The notes below the pieces were generated by a model that worked only from the letters and a program-made list of their open reading frames with translations, ran no database searches and was not told the origin of the DNA. Positions 44,289 to 52,556 of a stretch of 64,000 nucleotides of DNA are shown piece by piece; position 1 is the stretch's first letter; every line of letters starts with the position of its first letter. Where the stretch lies: positions 2,542,001 through 2,606,000 of the forward strand of contig NZ_AP023287.1 of the NCBI RefSeq assembly GCF_014218295.1, written 5' to 3'. Made by a program: the position numbers and the translations under genes. Source of the DNA: Mycolicibacterium litorale. GTDB lineage: Bacteria > Actinomycetota > Actinomycetes > Mycobacteriales > Mycobacteriaceae.

Positions 44289-45154
44289 GCCGTGCTCTCG
44301 AAACCGCCGAAACCGTTGCGCCACGACAGCAGTAGCCGCTCCAGGAGTCGCACCAACGAGTAGGACGCCAGGCCGGCCACCGCGTAGATCACGATCACCA
44401 ACAGGGAGACGTCGAATTGCAGGTTGGTCTGGGCGCGCGACATCAGGAAGCCGATGCCCTCGGTGGTGTTGATCATCTCGGCGAAGATCAGGCTCAGCCA
44501 GGCGCTGGACAACCCGAGCCGCAGGCCGACGAGGAAGTTGGGCATCGCGCCGGGCAGGATCACCTGCGTGACGAGGGTGGACCGCCGGGCCTCGAGCGTC
44601 TGCGCCATCTCGACGAGCTGTTGATCCACGCCGCGGATGCCGGAGTAGGTGTTGATGTAGATGGCGATCGCGACGCCGAGGGTGATGAGCACGATCTTCG
44701 GACCTTCTCCGATGCCCATCCAGATGATCAGCAGCGGAGTGAGCGCGAAATTCGGTACGGCCTTGAGGATCTGCATGGTCCAGTCGAGCAGGTCCTCGCC
44801 GGTGCGGGTCAGACCGGCGAGCACGGCCAGCACTACGCCGAGGAGGATGCCGAGCACGGTGCCCGTCAGGACCCGGGTGGCCGAAGCGCCGACGTGCAGC
44901 GCGAGCTGGCCATCGGTGAGCAGCCGCCAGGCGGTGGTGGCGACATGTGCCGGCGGGGGGAAGAGATCGGTGTTGAGCAGCCCGGTGGCCGAGCCGATGG
45001 CCCAGGCCGCCAGGATGAGCACCGGGCTCATCATGCGGCGCACCGGGCGCGGAATACGGGCCCACACGCCGCGCCGGCGACGGTGCCCGGCGGTGACGTC
45101 GATCAGTTGCGGTCTGGGGGCGCCAGGCCGGATCGCCGGAACGACGGCGGTCAC
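44285..45154 (-). CDS. ABC transporter permease (SsuC/TauC type)
   Basis: The 289-residue permease has six helices, the cytoplasmic EAA loop VDQQLVEMAQTLEARRSTLVTQVILPGAMPNFLVGLRLGLS and AEMINTTEGIGFLMSRAQ, both typical of sulfonate/taurine/nitrate importers. GTG 45154 overlaps the binding-protein stop by 4 bases. The long upstream in-frame sequence is antisense-like and was not included. Confidence 0.88.
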   Translation of the reverse strand: MTAVVPAIRPGAPRPQLIDVTAGHRRRRGVWARIPRPVRRMMSPVLILAAWAIGSATGLLNTDLFPPPAHVATTAWRLLTDGQLALHVGASATRVLTGTVLGILLGVVLAVLAGLTRTGEDLLDWTMQILKAVPNFALTPLLIIWMGIGEGPKIVLITLGVAIAIYINTYSGIRGVDQQLVEMAQTLEARRSTLVTQVILPGAMPNFLVGLRLGLSSAWLSLIFAEMINTTEGIGFLMSRAQTNLQFDVSLLVIVIYAVAGLASYSLVRLLERLLLSWRNGFGGFESTA

Positions 45155-46110
45155 GACCGCGCTCCGGCCCACTCGCGCACCGAGTACTGGCTCTCCAATG
45201 ATCCGTCCGCGTTGAGGAACTCGTATGCGGCCTCGAGCTGGTCGACACCCTGTGCCGGGAACGGTTCGGTGTTGAACTCGTCGGGCTTGGTCGACTCCTT
45301 GACGAATTCCAGTTGGGTTCCGTCGGTTTGGGCGACCCACGCGGCATAGTCGTCGAAGTTCTCGGTGATGTCGCGGTTGACGGCGGTCACGGCTTGGCGC
45401 CAGGTGTCGGTGAACTCGGGGTGGGCCTCGGTGAAGGTCGACAGCGCGATGTTCGTGCCGGTGCTGCCCAGTCCGTGCCGCGACAGGCTGTCGATGATCG
45501 GGAAGCCCTTGTGTCCCAATTCGATTGCACTGGCACCGGTCACGACGGTGGCGTCGATCTGGCCGGAGCCCAGCCCGGCGATCGACTCGGGGGTGGGCAC
45601 GTCGCGGACCTGGATCTTGCCGGTGAGGCCCGCGGCGTCGATCAGCTGTTTGGCCGCGCGGTCGCGGATCGTGCCCTGAGGGGCGGTCACGGCTTTGCCG
45701 ACGAGTCCCTGAATGTCGGTCGGTCCGCCCTTGGCGCCCACCAGCCAGGCGTCGCCGTTGATCGAATCCAGGGCGAGCAGAACCACTTTGGGATCCCTGC
45801 TGCGCGCCCGCAGAGCGGGGTTGTCACCGATGGCGGCGACGTCGATCGCACCGGCGAACAGCGCCGAGGCGACGTCGCTGCCGGACTGGAAGAAGGAGTA
45901 CTCGATCTTGTCGACGCCGGCATCCTTGAGTTCCTCGGCGAGGATGCCCTGTTTGTCACCCCAGCCCAGCGATCCGGCCGGTGTGCCGGTCGGAGACGTC
46001 GCGCCGATACGCAGCGTATAGCCGCCCGAGCTGTCGTCACTGCCGCTGCAGGCGACGGCCGAGGCGAGGACAGCAAGGGTCAGTGCGGTGCGCACGAGAT
46101 GGCGAAGCAT
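45151..46110 (-). CDS. ABC transporter binding lipoprotein (SsuA/NitT/TauT type)
   Basis: The 319-residue protein has a signal peptide ending at AVAC (Cys21) and a mature part of the SsuA/TauA type: TLRIGATSPTGTPAGSLGWGDKQGILAEELKDAGV, YSFFQSGSDVASALFAGAIDVAAIGDNPAL, and GLVGKAVTAPQGTIRDRAAKQLIDAAG. The likely ligands are sulfonates, taurine-like compounds or nitrogenous anions. ATG 46110 has GGAGG 8 bases upstream and starts the signal peptide directly. It is the first gene of the operon. Confidence 0.88.
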   Translation of the reverse strand: MLRHLVRTALTLAVLASAVACSGSDDSSGGYTLRIGATSPTGTPAGSLGWGDKQGILAEELKDAGVDKIEYSFFQSGSDVASALFAGAIDVAAIGDNPALRARSRDPKVVLLALDSINGDAWLVGAKGGPTDIQGLVGKAVTAPQGTIRDRAAKQLIDAAGLTGKIQVRDVPTPESIAGLGSGQIDATVVTGASAIELGHKGFPIIDSLSRHGLGSTGTNIALSTFTEAHPEFTDTWRQAVTAVNRDITENFDDYAAWVAQTDGTQLEFVKESTKPDEFNTEPFPAQGVDQLEAAYEFLNADGSLESQYSVREWAGARS

Positions 46111-46132
46111 GGATGGGCCTCCGGAGGGGTAC

Positions 46133-46146
46133 TTTTCCGTGGAAAA
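46133..46146. promoter_or_regulatory. Palindrome upstream of the SsuA-like gene
   Basis: TTTTCC-GT-GGAAAA is a perfect 6-bp inverted repeat with a 2-base centre, 23 bases upstream of the ATG at 46110. A close match, TTTCCGTGGA, occurs at 52404-52413 before the DUF6986 gene. It differs from the IclR-type boxes of the allantoin genes in spacing, so a different or relaxed regulator is likely. Confidence 0.5.
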
Positions 46147-46391
46147 CACGGATCTGTCCCATTACATGTGGGGAGGTGTGCAGAGGCGACGATTCGGATC
46201 AGCCTGACCCGAAGCCCTCCGCTTGTCGCGCTGACGGGCGCGGCCCCTCCAGCGATGGGTTCCTGCGCCGCCGTCGGTCATCGGGTATGAGCGGTGATCG
46301 GGTGCCCGTGATCGCGAACAATTCGGCACCACAGGGCGTCTCCCGTGTGGTGGTGTGCCCCCCGCCGCCGAGCGAGCGGAGGGGTGGGGCG

Positions 46392-47759
46392 CTACACCCC
46401 GCCGCGGCGCAGCATCCGTCCCCGCGGGGTCTTGAAGTCGATTCTCTCGCCGCGCAACCAGGTGCTCGTCACCACACCGGCGAGTGCACGTCCGTCGTAG
46501 GGGCTGATCGGATTCTTGTGATGCAGCTTGTGCACGTCGACGACGTGGGCGGACTCGGGCTCGAAGATCGCAAAATCGGCGTCGTAACCGAGGGCGATCT
46601 TGCCCTTGTTGTTCAATCCGGCGAGCGCGGCAGGGCTGGCCGCCATCCATTCGATCACCTGGGTGAGCGTTATCCCGCGACGCTTGGCCTCGGTCCAGAT
46701 CAACGACAGGCCCAGCTGCAGCGACGCCACACCGCCCCAGGCAACGCCGAAATCGCCGTTCTCGACGTCCTTCAGGTCGATCGTCGACGGTGAATGGTCG
46801 GAGACGATGCAGTCGATCGTGCCGTCGAGCAGGCCCTGCCACAGGAGCTCCCGATTCGACGCCTCACGGATGGGCGGACAGCACTTGAACGCGGTCGCGC
46901 CGTTGGGAATCTCCTCGGCGAGCAGCGTCAGGTAGTGCGGGCACGTCTCGACCGTGATCCTGACGCCGTCGCGCTTGGCGGTCGCGAGCATCGGCAGAGC
47001 GTCCGACGACGACAGATGCAGAATGTGCGCGCGGGCGCCGGTCCACCGCGCGCGCTCGATGACCTCGGCGATCGCCACGTTCTCGGCGCCGCGCGGTCGC
47101 GATGCCAGGAAGCGACTGTATCGGTCACCCTCGGCAGTGGGGGCATGATCGATGGCGCGGGAGTCCTCGGCGTGCACGATCATCATGGAGTCGAAGTCGG
47201 CCAACACCCGCATGTCCTTCTCCATCTCGTCGGCGTCGAGATGCGGGAACTCGTCGACTCCGGAGTGCAGCAGGAAGCACTTGAAACCGAACACGCCGTC
47301 GTCGTGCAGAGCGCGCAGATCGCCGGTGTTGCCGGGGATCGCGCCGCCCCAGAAGCCGACGTCGATGTGTAGCTTGCCCGAAGCTGCCTTGCGCTTGGCG
47401 TCGAGTGCTTCGACATTGACCGTCGGCGGGATCGAGTTGAGCGGCATGTCGATCAGCGTGGTGACGCCTCCCGCCGCCGCCGCGCGGGTGGCTGAGTCGA
47501 ACCCCTCCCATTCGGTGCGTCCCGGCTCATTGACGTGTACGTGCGTATCGACCAGGCCGGGGATCATCACCTGCTCGTCGGTGAGCTCGACGGTCTCTGC
47601 GCCGGTGAGGCCGCTGCCCAGCGGTTCGATCGCGACGACGCGACCGTCGCGAATGCCGATCTCACGGGCGACGATTCCCGCCGTCGTCAGCGTGCGTTCG
47701 CCGCGGACCACCAGGTCGAAATCGGGTGGGTTCGACTGCTCGGGGGCGTCGGCGGTCAT
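46392..47759 (-). CDS. allB: Allantoinase
   Basis: The 455-residue amidohydrolase has the metal-binding DTHVHVNEPG (H73, H75), a lysine expected to be carbamylated (K160 in GVFGFKCFL), IVHAEDS, ILHLSS, VETCPHYL and CIVSDHSPS, plus the C-terminal GYDADFAIFEP. DTHVH-N-EPG together with K-C-F-L distinguishes allantoinase from dihydropyrimidinase and dihydroorotase. It opens (S)-allantoin to allantoate. It is divergent from the permease gene across a gap with two TTCC-N7-GGAA boxes. Confidence 0.9.
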   Translation of the reverse strand: MTADAPEQSNPPDFDLVVRGERTLTTAGIVAREIGIRDGRVVAIEPLGSGLTGAETVELTDEQVMIPGLVDTHVHVNEPGRTEWEGFDSATRAAAAGGVTTLIDMPLNSIPPTVNVEALDAKRKAASGKLHIDVGFWGGAIPGNTGDLRALHDDGVFGFKCFLLHSGVDEFPHLDADEMEKDMRVLADFDSMMIVHAEDSRAIDHAPTAEGDRYSRFLASRPRGAENVAIAEVIERARWTGARAHILHLSSSDALPMLATAKRDGVRITVETCPHYLTLLAEEIPNGATAFKCCPPIREASNRELLWQGLLDGTIDCIVSDHSPSTIDLKDVENGDFGVAWGGVASLQLGLSLIWTEAKRRGITLTQVIEWMAASPAALAGLNNKGKIALGYDADFAIFEPESAHVVDVHKLHHKNPISPYDGRALAGVVTSTWLRGERIDFKTPRGRMLRRGGV

Positions 47760-47785
47760 GGCGGTCTCCGTTGCTACGGGGATAA

Positions 47786-47800
47786 TTCCTCATCGTGGAA
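47786..47800. promoter_or_regulatory. IclR-type box 1, upstream of allantoinase
   Basis: TTCCTCATCGTGGAA is a 15-bp element with TTCC/GGAA arms around 7 bases, 27 bases upstream of the allantoinase start. A half-degenerate CCAC-TC-GTGG palindrome follows at 47809-47818. It shares its form with the boxes at 47917, 52422 and 52491. Confidence 0.6.
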
Positions 47801-47916
47801 CTGGCATTCCACTCGTGGGGGGACTTTAGATGTGAGCGCGGGCACAGTCAAACACGCCCAAGCCTTGACAGGTGATGTCGAGATGGGACTTACTTGTCGT
47901 ACCTGTGGAATGTTTA

Positions 47917-47931
47917 TTCCGCAAAGTGGAA
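47917..47931. promoter_or_regulatory. IclR-type box 2, upstream of the NCS1 permease
   Basis: TTCCGCAAAGTGGAA matches the TTCC-N7-GGAA form 48 bases before the permease ATG. It lies in the intergenic region shared with allantoinase, after a TGTGGAATG half-site at 47904-47912. Confidence 0.6.
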
Positions 47932-47978
47932 TTAGCGGCGGCGCTGGCGTCGGCGCTCCGACCGTGACAAAGGTGTCC

Positions 47979-49487
47979 ATGAGCACAGAATCCACCGGGC
48001 TCATCCGCGACTCCGGTCGTGACGATGCAACCCCGTTCGCCGGCGCGAGTCCGTCCCTGTACAACCCCGAACTCGCGCCCACGAAGCGCGAAGGTCGGCG
48101 CTGGAGTGCATACAACATCTTCACCTTGTGGGCGAACGACGTACACAGCCTCGGCAACTATTCGTTCGCCATCGGACTGTTCGCCCTCGGCCTCGGCGGG
48201 TGGCAGATCCTGCTGGCGCTCGGACTGGGCGGCGTCTTCCTCTTCCTGCTGCTCAACCTGTCCGGGTTCATGGGGGAGAAGACCGGCGTCCCGTTCCCGG
48301 TGATGAGCCGCATCGCATTCGGCATCCGCGGTGCGCAGATCCCCGCCCTCATCCGCGGCGCGGTCGCGATCGCGTGGTTCGGCATCCAGACCTACCTCGC
48401 GTCGGTGGTGCTGCGCATCATGATCATCGCGCTCGCACCGTCTGCCGAGGCACTCGACTCGAACAGCTTCCTGGGGTTGTCGACGCTCGGCTGGATCTCG
48501 TTCGTCGCGCTGTGGGTCATCCAGGTGGTCATCGTCAGCTACGGCATGGAGATGATCCGCAGGTACGAGGCGTTCGCCGGTCCGGTCATTCTCATCACGA
48601 TGATCGCCCTCGCGGTCTGGGTGCTGGGCAATGCCGACTGGACCATCGCTTGGACGACGCCCGACTCGCTGACCGGGGTCGACATGTGGCTGCAGATCAT
48701 CGGCGGAGCCAGCCTGTGGGTCGCGATCTACGGCACATTCGTGCTCAACTTCTGCGATTTCACCCGTAACGCGACGTCGAAGCGGGCCATCGTGGGAGGT
48801 AACTTCTGGGGCATTCCGCTCAACATGCTGGTGTTCGGCGCCATCGTCGTCACCCTGGCCGGCGCTCAGTTCCGTATCGACGGACGCGTCATCGAAGCGC
48901 CTGCCGACATCGTGCAGGAAGTGCCGAACACCCTACTGCTGGTGCTCGCAGCACTCGCGCTGCTGATCCTGACCGTGGCCGTGAATCTGATGGCGAACTT
49001 CGTCGCCCCGATCTATGCGCTCAACAACCTGTTCCCGAAGCACCTGAACTTCCGTCGTGCAGCGTTCATCTCGGCGGTCATCGGCCTGGTGATCCTGCCG
49101 TGGAACCTGTACAACTCGCCTGCCGTCATCAACTACTTCCTCGGTGGGCTCGGTGCCATCCTCGGGCCGCTGTTCGGCATCATCATGGTCGACTACTGGC
49201 TGGTGCGCCGTTCCAAGATCAACGTTCTGGCCCTGTTCACCACCGATGTGAACGGCGACTACCACTACACGAAGGGCGTCAATGTGCGTGCCGTGGTGGC
49301 CCTCGCCATCACGGCGGTAGCGGCACTGCTGCTGGCGTTCGTTCCGGCGTTCAAGATCGTTTCGGAGTTCTCCTGGTTCATCGGCGCGGGACTCGGTGCG
49401 ATCGTGTACCTGGTCGTCGCTGACCGCCGTGGTCCGTTCAACGATGTGTCCGGCGAGCCCATCGCCGTGGCGAGCACGCACCACTGA
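47979..49487 (+). CDS. NCS1-family allantoin/hydantoin/purine permease
   Basis: The 502-residue protein has 12 membrane segments and NCS1 features: RRWSAYNIFTLWANDVHSLGNYSFAIGLFALGLGGWQ, FPVMSRIAFGIRGAQIPALIRGAVAIAWFGIQTYLAS, a W-rich helix 6 region, LNFCDFTRNATSKRAIVGGNFWGIP and NLFPKHLNFRRAA. NCS1 carriers import cytosine, purines, hydantoins or allantoin with Na+ or H+. Between allantoinase and an allantoin/hydantoin racemase, allantoin is the likely substrate. AAAGGTG lies 5 bases before the ATG. Confidence 0.9.
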   Translation: MSTESTGLIRDSGRDDATPFAGASPSLYNPELAPTKREGRRWSAYNIFTLWANDVHSLGNYSFAIGLFALGLGGWQILLALGLGGVFLFLLLNLSGFMGEKTGVPFPVMSRIAFGIRGAQIPALIRGAVAIAWFGIQTYLASVVLRIMIIALAPSAEALDSNSFLGLSTLGWISFVALWVIQVVIVSYGMEMIRRYEAFAGPVILITMIALAVWVLGNADWTIAWTTPDSLTGVDMWLQIIGGASLWVAIYGTFVLNFCDFTRNATSKRAIVGGNFWGIPLNMLVFGAIVVTLAGAQFRIDGRVIEAPADIVQEVPNTLLLVLAALALLILTVAVNLMANFVAPIYALNNLFPKHLNFRRAAFISAVIGLVILPWNLYNSPAVINYFLGGLGAILGPLFGIIMVDYWLVRRSKINVLALFTTDVNGDYHYTKGVNVRAVVALAITAVAALLLAFVPAFKIVSEFSWFIGAGLGAIVYLVVADRRGPFNDVSGEPIAVASTHH

Positions 49488-49495
49488 GGACCGCC

Positions 49496-50218
49496 ATGAG
49501 AATCCTCGTCGCCAACGTCAACACGACGTCCACGATGACCGATGCGATCGCCGAGTCGGCGCGCGGTGTCGCGTCGCCGGGTACCGAGATCGTGGGCATC
49601 ACACCGCGTTTCGGCGCGGACTCGTGCGAAGGCAACTTCGAGAGCTATCTCGCGGCCATCGCCGTCATGGACGCGATCACCTCGTACCCCGAGCCGTTCG
49701 ACGCGGTGATTCAGGCCGGCTACGGCGAGCACGGCCGGGAAGGGCTACAGGAGTTGCTCGACGTGCCGGTGGTCGACATCACCGAGGCGGCCGCGTCCAC
49801 GGCGATGTATCTCGGACACAAGTACTCGGTCGTCACCACGCTCGACCGCACCGTCCCGCTGATCGAAGACCGTCTCAAGCTGGCGGGACTCGACGCACGA
49901 TGCGCGTCGGTGCGGGCGTCCGGTCTCGGTGTGCTCGAACTCGAATCGGATCCGGATCGGGCCGTCGAGGCGATCGTCCGCCAGGCGCGCGAGGCGGTCG
50001 ATAACGATCGCGCCGAGGTGATCTGTCTCGGTTGCGGCGGCATGGCCGAACTCGAGGAGAAGGTGTCGGCCGCGACCGGCGTCCCGATCGTCGATGGAGT
50101 CCGGTCGGCGGTCACCATCGCCGAAGGACTGGTCCGGATGGGTCTGTCCACGTCGAAGGTGCGTACCTACGCGACTCCGCGGGAGAAGAAGGTCATCGGC
50201 TGGCCATTCCAGTTCTAG
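49496..50218 (+). CDS. Asp/Glu/hydantoin racemase-family protein (probable allantoin racemase)
   Basis: The 240-residue protein has the duplicated racemase fold: MRILVANVNTTSTMTDAIAE at the start, DSCEGNFESYLAAIAVMDAI, and the second cysteine motif ICLGCGGMAEL (C180). The first catalytic cysteine, usually in VIACFGDPG, is replaced by glycine (G75 in VIQAGYGEHG). It starts 8 bases after the permease and would interconvert allantoin enantiomers for allantoinase. Because one of the two usual acid/base cysteines is missing, activity needs testing. Confidence 0.8.
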   Translation: MRILVANVNTTSTMTDAIAESARGVASPGTEIVGITPRFGADSCEGNFESYLAAIAVMDAITSYPEPFDAVIQAGYGEHGREGLQELLDVPVVDITEAAASTAMYLGHKYSVVTTLDRTVPLIEDRLKLAGLDARCASVRASGLGVLELESDPDRAVEAIVRQAREAVDNDRAEVICLGCGGMAELEEKVSAATGVPIVDGVRSAVTIAEGLVRMGLSTSKVRTYATPREKKVIGWPFQF

Positions 50219-50229
50219 GCCAACGACAT

Positions 50230-50270
50230 CGACGAGACCGGGCACCGCAACCCAGGCGCCCGGTTCGTCG
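50230..50270. terminator. Bidirectional terminator between the racemase and ureidoglycine aminohydrolase genes
   Basis: CGACGA-G-ACCGGGC (50230-50243) pairs with GCCCGGT-TCGTCG (50258-50270), giving a 13-bp stem with a single bulged base. It lies between two converging genes and can serve both. Confidence 0.8.
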
Positions 50271-50281
50271 TTCCCGGAGTG

Positions 50282-51109
50282 TCAGAGCATGATCTGGCGG
50301 TTGACGTCCTTGTACAGCAGGTAGCGGAAGTTCGACGGCCCACCCGCGTAGCACGCCTGCGGGCAGAACGCGCGCAGCGCCAGGAAGTCGCCCTCCTGGA
50401 CTTCCACCCAGTCGCCGTTGAGGTGATAGACAGCCTTGCCCTCGAGCATCAGGAGGCCGTGTTCCATCACGTGGGTCTCGGCGAACGGAATCGTCGCCCC
50501 GGGCTCGAAGGTGACGATGTTGACGTGCATGTCGTACGCGAGGTCCTGCGGGTCGAGCATGCGCGTGGTGCGCCATTTGCCGTCGGTCCCGGGCATGGCT
50601 GACGGCTCGATGTCCTGCTCGTTGCCGAACTTCACCGATGGGGTGTGGCCCTCAATGGCCTCGTAGCGCTTGCGGATCCAGACGAACGTCGCGTCGGCGT
50701 CACCGTTGTTGTGGGCCGACCAGTCGGTGCCCGCCGGCAGGTAGGCGAAGCCGCCCTCGGTGAGGGTCTGCGACTGGCCTGCTGCGTCCACGGTGAGCGC
50801 GCCGGAGGTGACGAACAGGAAGCTCTGCACTTCGGGTTGGGGCTCGGGTCGCTGCGCACCGCCGCCGGGTTTGACCTCGACGATCGCCTGGAAGTACGTC
50901 GTCGCGCCACCGGCGACCGGCCGGTTGAGAATCCAGGCGCGCGTGTCGGTCCACTCCGGGAACACCGAGGTGACGATGTCGGAGAGTACGCCGCGCGGGA
51001 TCACGGTGTAGGCCTCGGTGACGATGGCGCGGTCGGTCAGCAGATCGGTCTGCGGGGGCAGGCCGCCGCGGGGCGTGTAGTACTGCGCAGTGGTCACTGG
51101 GTCGGTCAC
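50282..51109 (-). CDS. allE: (S)-ureidoglycine aminohydrolase (bicupin)
   Basis: The 275-residue protein has two cupin domains: the first around FFLFVTSGALTVD-type residues (here QSFLFVTSGALTVDA and GGFAYLPAGTDWSAHN), the second with IVTFEPGATIPFAETHVMEHGLLMLEGKAVYHLNGDWVEVQEGDF. ETHVMEHGLLML and FCPQACYAGGP match AllE/UGLYAH, a manganese enzyme that releases ammonia from (S)-ureidoglycine to give ureidoglycolate. Its presence identifies the pathway as allantoin breakdown. GTG 51109 overlaps the DUF6986 stop; AGGAG is 7 bases upstream. Confidence 0.88.
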   Translation of the reverse strand: MTDPVTTAQYYTPRGGLPPQTDLLTDRAIVTEAYTVIPRGVLSDIVTSVFPEWTDTRAWILNRPVAGGATTYFQAIVEVKPGGGAQRPEPQPEVQSFLFVTSGALTVDAAGQSQTLTEGGFAYLPAGTDWSAHNNGDADATFVWIRKRYEAIEGHTPSVKFGNEQDIEPSAMPGTDGKWRTTRMLDPQDLAYDMHVNIVTFEPGATIPFAETHVMEHGLLMLEGKAVYHLNGDWVEVQEGDFLALRAFCPQACYAGGPSNFRYLLYKDVNRQIML

Positions 51110-52383
51110 TGATTGCTCCTGGTGGTGCGGCCGAGCGCGACGTCGCGCACGGTGGACAGGGGGAGATCGGTGGCTGCCTCGATCTCGTCGTCGGTGAGGG
51201 CGCCGCACACGCTGCCACGACGGATCACGTTGGCGAGTGCGCGGGCGGTGGCCGGCTCGTCCATGACGGTCGAGTCGAGCTGGTGGACGTAGTTGCGCAG
51301 GCGCGTGGCCGCGGGCGCGAAAGCGCCACGGTAGAACGCGTAGGTCGCCAGGTATCGGGTGACGAGTTGGGCGGGGTGCATGTCCCAGCCCTGGTAGATG
51401 CCGCGTTCGAGGTGGCGCCGGACGAGGCGCGCGTGCAGCTTCCACGCCATGGCGACGTTGTCGGGGTCGCCGACCGGGAGGATGTTGGTCGAGCCGTCGG
51501 ACATGTGGACTCCCGTACCTGCGACGGCGAGTTGCATGACGTTCTTGGCGTGGTCCGCCGCCGGATGCTCCATCGACTGGTAGGCGGCGGCGATACCAAG
51601 GGATGCCGAGTAGTCGTAGGTCCCGTAGTGCAGCGAGCTCACGCGGCCCTGCCCGGCGTGGATGAACTGGGCGACGGGTGCGCGGCCATCGGCGCCGAGG
51701 ATCGCCTGCGGCGTCTCGACCTGCACTTCGAAGCGGATACGGCCCGGGGGGAGTCCGTTCGCAGTTTCCAGAGCGGTCGCGACCATGACCATCGCCTCGA
51801 CCTGGTCGACGGAGGTCACCTTGGGCAAGGTGAGGGTGAGGCCATCGTGCAGGCCGCCGGACTCGACGAGTCCGCTGATGAACATGTCGAGCGTGCGCAG
51901 TCCGCGCGCACGGGTGCCTGCTTCGAAGCACTTGAACCGGATGCCGACGAACGGCGTCGACGTACCTGCGTCGAGCGCCGTCCGTAGTGCGGCGATCACC
52001 TGAGCGACATCGGCGTCCTCGGTTGCGTCGTCGAAGGTGCCGTAACCGTCCTCGAAGTCGATGCGGAGGTCTTCGATCGGTTCAGTGCTCAGCTTGCCCT
52101 CGACGAGGGCCGCGAGAGTTTCGGGCTCACAGCCTGTTTCGCCGCCCGTACCGACGAGTGCGGCCACTGCGTCGAGTCCGCCTGCGTCCTTCGCGGCGGC
52201 GAGAGCGGTGGATCCCCAGTCGGCCGGCATCGTCGCCGAGTACCGGTTGCCGGGGATGTAGACGGTGTGGACCGGTTGCCGACGGCCGTCATCGCCTGGG
52301 TATCGGGTCACTAGGTCGTGGTCGGCGGCCGCGAGGCGGCGGTCGACGTCGGCTAGCGCCGCCTCGTTGAGGCGTCGTGTCAC
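51106..52383 (-). CDS. DUF6986 family protein, HpcH/HpaI-aldolase-like TIM barrel
   Basis: The 425-residue protein has IEDLRIDFEDGYG (about 103-115), LTLPKVTSVDQVEAM, and FEVQVETPQAILG, the order of acidic metal ligands seen in the HpcH/HpaI, citrate-lyase-beta and malate-synthase-like barrel family. VHTVYIPGNRYSATMP near the start and the GWDMHPAQLVTRY segment near 320 are typical of DUF6986. The role is unknown. Coupled to ureidoglycine aminohydrolase (GTGA overlap) in an allantoin cluster, it could use glyoxylate as aldehyde or ketoacid partner. GTG 52383 follows AGGAG by 6 bases. Confidence 0.75.
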   Translation of the reverse strand: MTRRLNEAALADVDRRLAAADHDLVTRYPGDDGRRQPVHTVYIPGNRYSATMPADWGSTALAAAKDAGGLDAVAALVGTGGETGCEPETLAALVEGKLSTEPIEDLRIDFEDGYGTFDDATEDADVAQVIAALRTALDAGTSTPFVGIRFKCFEAGTRARGLRTLDMFISGLVESGGLHDGLTLTLPKVTSVDQVEAMVMVATALETANGLPPGRIRFEVQVETPQAILGADGRAPVAQFIHAGQGRVSSLHYGTYDYSASLGIAAAYQSMEHPAADHAKNVMQLAVAGTGVHMSDGSTNILPVGDPDNVAMAWKLHARLVRRHLERGIYQGWDMHPAQLVTRYLATYAFYRGAFAPAATRLRNYVHQLDSTVMDEPATARALANVIRRGSVCGALTDDEIEAATDLPLSTVRDVALGRTTRSNQ

Positions 52384-52421
52384 CTGAGTCTCCTGTCTGG
52401 AGGTTTCCGTGGAGACACAAA

Positions 52422-52436
52422 TTCCACATTGTGGAG
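52422..52436. promoter_or_regulatory. IclR-type box 3, upstream of the DUF6986-allE operon
   Basis: TTCCACATTGTGGAG is a near-perfect TTCC-N7-GGAR palindrome, 38 bases upstream of the DUF6986 start on the minus strand. It is almost the same as box 4 at 52491-52505. Confidence 0.65.
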
Positions 52437-52490
52437 TTTAGTCCGCGCGGGTCGAAAAGTACACGTCGGGGGCGCACCGTCGATCGAGGA

Positions 52491-52505
52491 TTCCATATTG
52501 TGGAA
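52491..52505. promoter_or_regulatory. IclR-type box 4, upstream of the IclR regulator
   Basis: TTCCATATTGTGGAA has perfect 5-bp TTCCA/TGGAA arms. It lies 51 bases before the regulator ATG (52557), so the regulator probably controls its own expression. Confidence 0.7.
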
Positions 52506-52556
52506 GTGGTTTCAGACATGTTGAATGGATACACATTTCCGGCCGGGAGTGAATGC

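Noticed and set aside
46111..46391. Possible small gene or riboswitch between allantoinase and the SsuA-like gene
   Set aside because: The gap shows a palindrome and purine-rich segments but no conserved riboswitch fold or frame with a start and motif.
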